A stretch of 64,000 nucleotides of DNA, taken from the NCBI RefSeq assembly GCF_000306785.1, contig NC_017955.1:3472001-3536000 (forward strand), in the 5' to 3' direction. Origin of the DNA: Modestobacter italicus (GTDB taxonomy: Bacteria > Actinomycetota > Actinomycetes > Mycobacteriales > Geodermatophilaceae). Within the stretch, counting starts at the first letter, position 1; each line of letters starts with the position of its first letter. Positions 60,120 through 64,000 of this stretch are shown here, in pieces. A model generated the notes under the pieces. It saw nothing but the letters and a program-made list of their open reading frames with translations. It ran no database searches and was not told where the DNA came from. A program made the translations under genes and the position numbers.

Positions 60120-60325
60120 GTTGTGGTCCTCCCACACTCGAGGGTGTCCTGCTCGGCCGCCCGCGGGAGCGCACTCCTCTGGCCGGCCATCACTGGCGCT
60201 CAACACCGCCGTGGCGGAGCTGCTTCCCACTGTACGGCGCGGGTCCGGGGGAAGGGGAGCACGCAGCCCACTCCTGGGGAGGACGCGGGCCCCGCGACCA
60301 GCGCCGGAGGGGGCCGGTGGGCACG

Positions 60326-60331
60326 TAGACT
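60326..60331 (+). promoter_or_regulatory. -10 element TAGACT of the DUF3043 gene
   Basis: TAGACT lies eight bases before GTG 60340 with no ribosome binding site. The rest of the 220-bp divergent region toward erpA shows no further clear signal. Confidence 0.5.
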
Positions 60332-60339
60332 CCACGTCC

Positions 60340-60954
60340 GTGAAGCTCCGCCTGCCCGGCCGCCGTCCCGCCGACCCGACGCCGGACACCGCCACCGTCG
60401 TGACCGCCCACGGGGCGACGGCGGTCGGCACGACGGGCAAGGGCCGGCCAACCCCCAAGCGCGCCGAGGCGCAGGGCCGCCGCTCCGGGCCGGTCCCGCC
60501 GCCGCCCACCACGCGCAAGGAGGCCTTCAAGCGGCAACGCGAGCAGCAGGCCAGCGGCCGCGGCAGCGCCCGGGAGGCCGCCGCCCGCGGTGACGACAGC
60601 GCACTGCCCGCCCGCGACCGCGGCCCGGTGCGCCGCCTGGTCCGCGACCTCGTCGACGCCCGGCGCAACGCCGGCAGCTTCTTCTTGGTCGTCGCGGCCC
60701 TGGTGCTGATCGGCTACTTCATCCCCAACCCGGCGGTGCAGGGCTACACGGTGTTCGTGTGGTTCGCCTTCTTCCTGGTGATCATCGCCGACTCCTTCGT
60801 GCTCGGCCGGCGGATCAAGCGGGTCGTCCTCGAGCGGTTCCCGAACCACAAGGAGTCGATGCGCTCGCTGATCTGGTACGGGGTGAGCCGGGCGACGATG
60901 ATCCGCCGCTGGCGCTTCCCCAAGCCCCAGGTCGCGCTCGGCGCGGAGGTGTAG
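60340..60954 (+). CDS. DUF3043 family membrane protein
   Basis: 204-residue protein. A basic, disordered N-terminal 95 residues include PPPPTTRKEAFKRQREQQ, a typical DUF3043 segment. RGPVRRLVRDLVDARRN precedes two transmembrane helices near 112-160, and the C-terminus has SLIWYGVSRATMIRRWRFPKP. The family is universal in many actinobacteria but uncharacterised. It has its own leaderless-type promoter and lies upstream of the aldo/keto reductase. Confidence 0.87.
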   Translation: MKLRLPGRRPADPTPDTATVVTAHGATAVGTTGKGRPTPKRAEAQGRRSGPVPPPPTTRKEAFKRQREQQASGRGSAREAAARGDDSALPARDRGPVRRLVRDLVDARRNAGSFFLVVAALVLIGYFIPNPAVQGYTVFVWFAFFLVIIADSFVLGRRIKRVVLERFPNHKESMRSLIWYGVSRATMIRRWRFPKPQVALGAEV

Positions 60955-61002
60955 GACCCCTCCCCCGGGCCGGGCCGTCCGGTGCTTAGCCAGGCTGACG
61001 AC

Positions 61003-61008
61003 TAGCGT
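61003..61008 (+). promoter_or_regulatory. -10 element TAGCGT of the aldo/keto reductase gene
   Basis: TAGCGT is followed by seven bases and GTG 61016, fitting a leaderless start. Confidence 0.5.
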
Positions 61009-61015
61009 CTCGAGC

Positions 61016-61999
61016 GTGCAGACACGACGCCTCGGCCGCTCCGGCCTCACCATCTCCGAGATCGCCTACGGCAACTGGCTGACCCACGGCAGCCAGGTCG
61101 AGGAGGACGCCGCGCACGCCTGCGTGCGGGCCGCCCTCGACGTGGGGATCACCACCTTCGACACCGCCGACGTCTACGCCGGCACCAAGGCCGAGTCGGT
61201 GCTCGGGCGGGCGCTCGCCGGTGAGCGCCGGGAGGGCCTGGAGGTCTTCACCAAGGTCTACTGGCCGACCGGGCCGGGCGCGAACGACCGCGGCCTGTCC
61301 CGCAAGCACATCACCGAGAGCTGCAACGCCTCGCTGAAGCGGCTGCAGACCGACTACGTCGACCTCTACCAGGCGCACCGCTACGACTCCTCGGTGCCGC
61401 TGGAGGAGACGATGACCGCCTTCGCCGACCTGGTCCGGCAGGGCAAGGTGCTCTACCTGGGCGTCTCCGAGTGGCGCGCGGAGGAGATCGCGGCCGCCGC
61501 GGAGCTGGCCCGGGAGCTGAAGGTCCAGCTGATCAGCAACCAGCCGCAGTACTCGATGCTCTGGCGGGTCATCGAGTCCGAGGTGGTGCCGACCTCCGAG
61601 AAGGAGGGCCTGTCGCAGATCGTCTGGTCGCCGCTGGCCCAGGGCGTGCTGACCGGCAAGTACCTGCCCGGGCAGCAGCCGCCGGCCGACAGCCGCGGCG
61701 GGCACGCCACCGTCGGCGGCTCGATGAAGGGCTACCTGACCGACGACGTCCTCACCCGGGTGCAGCAGCTGCGGCCGATCGCCGACGAGCTCGGGCTGTC
61801 GATGGCGCAGCTGGCGGTGGCCTGGGTGCTGCAGAACCGGAACGTCGCCGCCGCGATCATCGGAGCCAGCCGTCCCGAGCAGGTGCACGACAACGTCAAG
61901 GCGGCCGGCGTCGAGCTGCCGGCCGAGGTGATGACCCGCATCGACGAGGCGCTCGGCGACGTCGTGGAGCGCGACCCGGCCAAGACCTCCCGCGGCTGA
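61016..61999 (+). CDS. aldo/keto reductase (potassium channel beta-subunit-like)
   Basis: 327-residue NADPH-dependent TIM-barrel oxidoreductase. The catalytic tetrad is visible as Asp and Tyr in FDTADVYAG near residues 44-52, Lys in FTKVYWP near 80 and His in YQAHRYD near 120. The NADP-binding end IIGASRPEQVHDN is near 280. The sequence resembles the Kv-beta/YghZ branch, which reduces aldehydes or methylglyoxal. The natural substrate is unknown. Confidence 0.9.
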   Translation: MQTRRLGRSGLTISEIAYGNWLTHGSQVEEDAAHACVRAALDVGITTFDTADVYAGTKAESVLGRALAGERREGLEVFTKVYWPTGPGANDRGLSRKHITESCNASLKRLQTDYVDLYQAHRYDSSVPLEETMTAFADLVRQGKVLYLGVSEWRAEEIAAAAELARELKVQLISNQPQYSMLWRVIESEVVPTSEKEGLSQIVWSPLAQGVLTGKYLPGQQPPADSRGGHATVGGSMKGYLTDDVLTRVQQLRPIADELGLSMAQLAVAWVLQNRNVAAAIIGASRPEQVHDNVKAAGVELPAEVMTRIDEALGDVVERDPAKTSRG

Positions 62000-62024
62000 C
62001 GCAGGGCCGGTGGGCCCGGTGGCG

Positions 62025-62237
62025 CTACGTCGCCGCCAGGCCCATCGGGCCGTACACCCGCTCGCCGTCCTGCTGGAGGGTGACCGTGGCGATCCCGCGT
62101 TCGAGCAGGTCGCGCCAGGCCTCCCCCAGCCAGGACTCCGCGTCGCCCTGGTTGTCGCACTCGGGCACCTCCACGCCGAGCGAGGCGGGATCGACCGTCG
62201 CCCCGGTGGGGTCTTCCAGCTGCCAGGTCCAGCCCAT
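62025..62237 (-). CDS. conserved small hypothetical protein
   Basis: 70-residue acidic protein starting MGWTWQLEDPTGATV and ending VYGPMGLAAT. Similar small proteins with this opening are widespread in actinobacteria, and their function is unknown. DAESWLGEAWRDLLERG is a probable amphipathic helix. ATG 62237 follows a TAGCCT -10 box by six bases. Confidence 0.75.
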   Translation of the reverse strand: MGWTWQLEDPTGATVDPASLGVEVPECDNQGDAESWLGEAWRDLLERGIATVTLQQDGERVYGPMGLAAT

Positions 62238-62243
62238 GGGGCG

Positions 62244-62249
62244 AGGCTA
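62244..62249 (-). promoter_or_regulatory. -10 element TAGCCT of the 70-residue protein gene
   Basis: On the minus strand TAGCCT is followed by six bases and ATG 62237. Confidence 0.45.
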
Positions 62250-62292
62250 GCGATCATCGGACCGCCGAGCAGTCCCAGGCGCGGCGATCTTG

Positions 62293-62319
62293 GTTTACCC
62301 GGTGCGGAGAACGGGGCAT
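62293..62319 (+). promoter_or_regulatory. SigB/SigF-type stress promoter (GTTT-N17-GGGCAT)
   Basis: GTTT at 62293-62296 and GGGCAT at 62314-62319 are spaced by 17 bases, close to the actinobacterial SigB/SigF consensus GTTT-N14-17-GGGTAT. It lies about 75 bp before the DUF3618-DUF4235-YihY genes. Confidence 0.6.
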
Positions 62320-62373
62320 GGGAGGGTCGGCGCGCTCGCGTCGCACCCGTTCCCCCGAGCACGCGGAGGACCC

Positions 62374-62397
62374 ATGAGCCAGCTGGTGTCCCGGTGA
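62374..62397 (+). CDS. possible 7-residue leader peptide coupled to the DUF3618 gene
   Basis: GGAGG at 62365-62369 precedes ATG 62374 at a good distance. The frame MSQLVSR ends in a TGA that overlaps the GTG of the DUF3618 gene. The DUF3618 gene has no ribosome binding site of its own, so the mini-frame may deliver ribosomes. Confidence 0.4.
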   Translation: MSQLVSR

Positions 62398-62651
62398 CCG
62401 GTCCCGCCGACGGGCCGCCCGACGCAGAGGCGATCCGCGCCGACATCGAGGCCACCCGTGAGCAGCTCGGTCGCACGGTCGACGAGCTCGCCCACCGGCT
62501 GGACGTGCCCACCCGCGCCAGGGAGCGCGCGCTGCGGACCCGGGACACCGCGGTGGAGACCTACCGGGAGAACCCGCCGGTCGTGCTCGGGGCCCTCGCG
62601 GCCCTGGTCGCGGTCGCCGTGGGCATCGTCGTCTGGAGGAAGAAGCGATGA
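62394..62651 (+). CDS. DUF3618 family membrane protein
   Basis: 85-residue protein with the DUF3618 N-terminal helix (IRADIEATREQLGRTVDELAHRLDV) and one C-terminal transmembrane helix (VVLGALAALVAVAVGIVVW) ending WRKKR. Such proteins accompany stress-induced membrane operons in actinobacteria and their function is unknown. GTG 62394 overlaps the stop of a 7-codon leader frame, and its own stop overlaps the DUF4235 ATG. Confidence 0.85.
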   Translation: MTGPADGPPDAEAIRADIEATREQLGRTVDELAHRLDVPTRARERALRTRDTAVETYRENPPVVLGALAALVAVAVGIVVWRKKR

Positions 62652-62920
62652 GCAAGGGCGCGAAGATCGCCTACCGCCCGATCGGGCTGATCGGGAGCCT
62701 CGTGGCCAGCTCGATCGCCGCGACCCTGTTCCAGCTGGTCTGGAAGAAGGTCGCGAGGGCCGACGACGCCCCGACCGCGATGCAGAGCGAGTACCGGCTG
62801 CGCGAGATCCTGCTGGCCTCGGCGCTCCGCGGCGCGATCGTCGCCGTCGTCAAGGCGCTCGTCAGCCGGGGGGGCGCTCGCGGTTTCACCAAGCTGACCG
62901 GCGCCTGGCCGGGCGACTGA
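62648..62920 (+). CDS. DUF4235 family membrane protein
   Basis: 90-residue protein with the DUF4235 pattern: YRPIGLIGSLVASSIAATLFQLVWKKV as the first helix and LREILLASALRGAIVAVVKALVSRGGARGF in the second half. The function is unknown. The ATG overlaps the DUF3618 stop (ATGA). The two genes and YihY probably form one stress-responsive membrane operon. Confidence 0.87.
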   Translation: MSKGAKIAYRPIGLIGSLVASSIAATLFQLVWKKVARADDAPTAMQSEYRLREILLASALRGAIVAVVKALVSRGGARGFTKLTGAWPGD

Positions 62921-62964
62921 CCCCCACCCACCCCGCTCACCACCGCGAGACGAGGACCAGCACG

Positions 62965-64000
62965 ATGGCCGACACCCAGCGACCGCAGAGTGCCGTGGAG
63001 CGAATCCAGCAGCGGGTCCAGGAGAAGGCCGCGCGACGTGCGGCCGCCCGCGCGGTCGAGGACCGGTCGGACGACCCGCTCCCCCGCGACGGCGCCACCT
63101 CGTCGACCGTGCTGGCGACCGAAGAGCGGGAGGCCGCGCGGCCGGCGCCGGAGGTGCCCAGCGAGGCCGAGCTCCCGGGCGTGCACGCGGAGAAGCCCAC
63201 GCAGATCCCGGCGAGCGGCTGGAAGCAGATCGTCAAGCGGGCGTGGGCGGAGAACAGCGCCGACAACATGCCCATCATCGGGGCCGGCGTGGCGTTCTTC
63301 GCCTTCCTGGCGCTCTTCCCCGCGCTGATCGCCACGATCTCGCTGTACGGCCTGGTGGCCTCACCGGAGACCGTCGCCCGGCAGATCCAGTCGCTGTCGG
63401 ACCAGCTGCCGGCGGAGGCGCAGACGCTGATCGCCGACCAGCTGACCGCCATCACCGAGAACAGCGGCGGCGCGCTCACGGTCAGCTTCATCATCTCGAT
63501 CCTCGCGGCGCTGTGGAGCGCGGCAGGCGGCACGGGCAACCTGATCACCGCGGTCAACCTCGCCTACGACGAGGTGGAGACCCGCAGCTTCATCAAGCGC
63601 AAGGCCCTGGCCCTGGGGCTGACCTTCGGCGCGATCGTCTTCGTGCTGCTCACCATCACCCTGATCGCCGTCGTCCCGGCGCTGCTGGAGGCGCTGCCGC
63701 TGGGGGTCGTCGGGACGATCCTGGCCCAGGTCGTGCGTTGGGGGCTGCTGCTCGGGGTGATGGCCGGCGCGCTGTCGATCCTCTACCGGGTGGCCCCCGA
63801 CCGGGACGCGCCGAAGTTCCGCTGGGTCAGCCTCGGCTCGATCGTCGTGACCCTCCTGTGGGCCCTGGTCAGCCTGCTGTTCAGCCTCTACGTCAACAAC
63901 TTCGGGTCCTACGACAAGACGTACGGGGCGATCGCCGGGGTCATCGTGCTGATGCTGTGGTTGCAGCTGACCGTGTTCCTCGTCCTGCTGGGCGCGGAGA
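62965..64000 (+). CDS. YihY/BrkB family inner membrane protein, 3' end outside the window
   Basis: The first 345 residues are visible. A charged N-terminal segment of about 80 residues precedes the YihY core, which starts at WKQIVKRAWAENSADNMPIIGAGVAFFAFLALFP with a conserved Asp/Asn patch. About five transmembrane helices follow up to the edge, along with FGSYDKTYGAIAGVIVLMLWL, a family signature. It is a polytopic membrane protein of unknown function, once mis-named ribonuclease BN. An AGGA lies nine or ten bases before the ATG. It continues past base 64000. Confidence 0.88.
   Translation, partial: MADTQRPQSAVERIQQRVQEKAARRAAARAVEDRSDDPLPRDGATSSTVLATEEREAARPAPEVPSEAELPGVHAEKPTQIPASGWKQIVKRAWAENSADNMPIIGAGVAFFAFLALFPALIATISLYGLVASPETVARQIQSLSDQLPAEAQTLIADQLTAITENSGGALTVSFIISILAALWSAAGGTGNLITAVNLAYDEVETRSFIKRKALALGLTFGAIVFVLLTITLIAVVPALLEALPLGVVGTILAQVVRWGLLLGVMAGALSILYRVAPDRDAPKFRWVSLGSIVVTLLWALVSLLFSLYVNNFGSYDKTYGAIAGVIVLMLWLQLTVFLVLLGAE

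Overview
The window reads as a chromosomal segment of a very GC-rich actinobacterium. Third codon positions are almost always G or C, GTG starts are common, and neighbouring genes are joined by GTGA, ATGA or TGATG overlaps. A chemoreceptor, pigment genes, DUF3043/DUF3817/DUF4235 proteins and a bcc-type respiratory branch fit a pigmented, motile soil or rock actinobacterium such as the Geodermatophilaceae; that family assignment is inference. I saw no rRNA, tRNA, insertion sequence, prophage or CRISPR array.

Layout. 1-2.6 kb: an SOS mutagenesis cassette on the minus strand (error-prone DnaE, HEPN protein, DUF6504) behind a textbook LexA box. 2.8-9.5 kb: an exporter, a YbaK-like protein, a GNAT enzyme, then a carotenoid tailoring operon (CrtO-type flavoenzyme, CruF, CruG) and a flavin reductase. 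9.6-16.8 kb: adenosine kinase, a phosphatidyltransferase, a lipase, a LolA-like/ABC exporter operon and two unknowns. 16.8-23.5 kb: metF, crtE-crtI-crtB facing a heterodimeric lycopene cyclase pair with an Rv2175c-type regulator, and an FMN enzyme. 23.6-32.5 kb: PASTA kinase, endonuclease IV, threonine aldolase, DAHP synthase, a phosphofructokinase with PPi-type residues and a chemoreceptor. 32.5-45.8 kb: exoribonuclease, acyltransferase, LOR/SDH protein, glucokinase, ArsA-like and SRPBCC proteins, acyl-CoA ligase, mannosyltransferase, M48 protease, and an NlpC/P60 hydrolase behind a c-di-AMP (ydaO) riboswitch. 46-60 kb: UvrC-like nuclease, trpD, ctaE-qcrCAB, ctaF-ctaC, asnB, erpA. 60-64 kb: DUF3043, aldo/keto reductase, and a DUF3618-DUF4235-YihY operon with a SigB/SigF-type promoter.

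From metF to erpA the order follows Mycobacterium tuberculosis Rv2172c-Rv2204c (metF-like, idsA2, Rv2175c, pknL, aroG, exoribonuclease, acyltransferase, ArsA/SRPBCC, fadD15, pimB, NlpC/P60, Rv2191, trpD, ctaE-qcrCAB, ctaC, asnB, erpA), as recalled from general knowledge. This old actinobacterial backbone supports many of the calls. Differences here are the crtI-crtB-crtY insertion where mycobacteria carry mptA, the extra LOR/SDH and glucokinase genes, and an adenosine kinase that lies outside the block.

Two regulatory features recur. At least 17 genes have a TAnnnT-like -10 element ending 6-8 nt before the start codon, as expected for leaderless transcripts. Most convergent gene ends are separated by long GC-rich hairpins, often containing both stop codons. 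Together with the LexA box, the ydaO riboswitch, the SigB-type promoter and a tentative c-di-GMP aptamer, these make regulation the richest part of the window.
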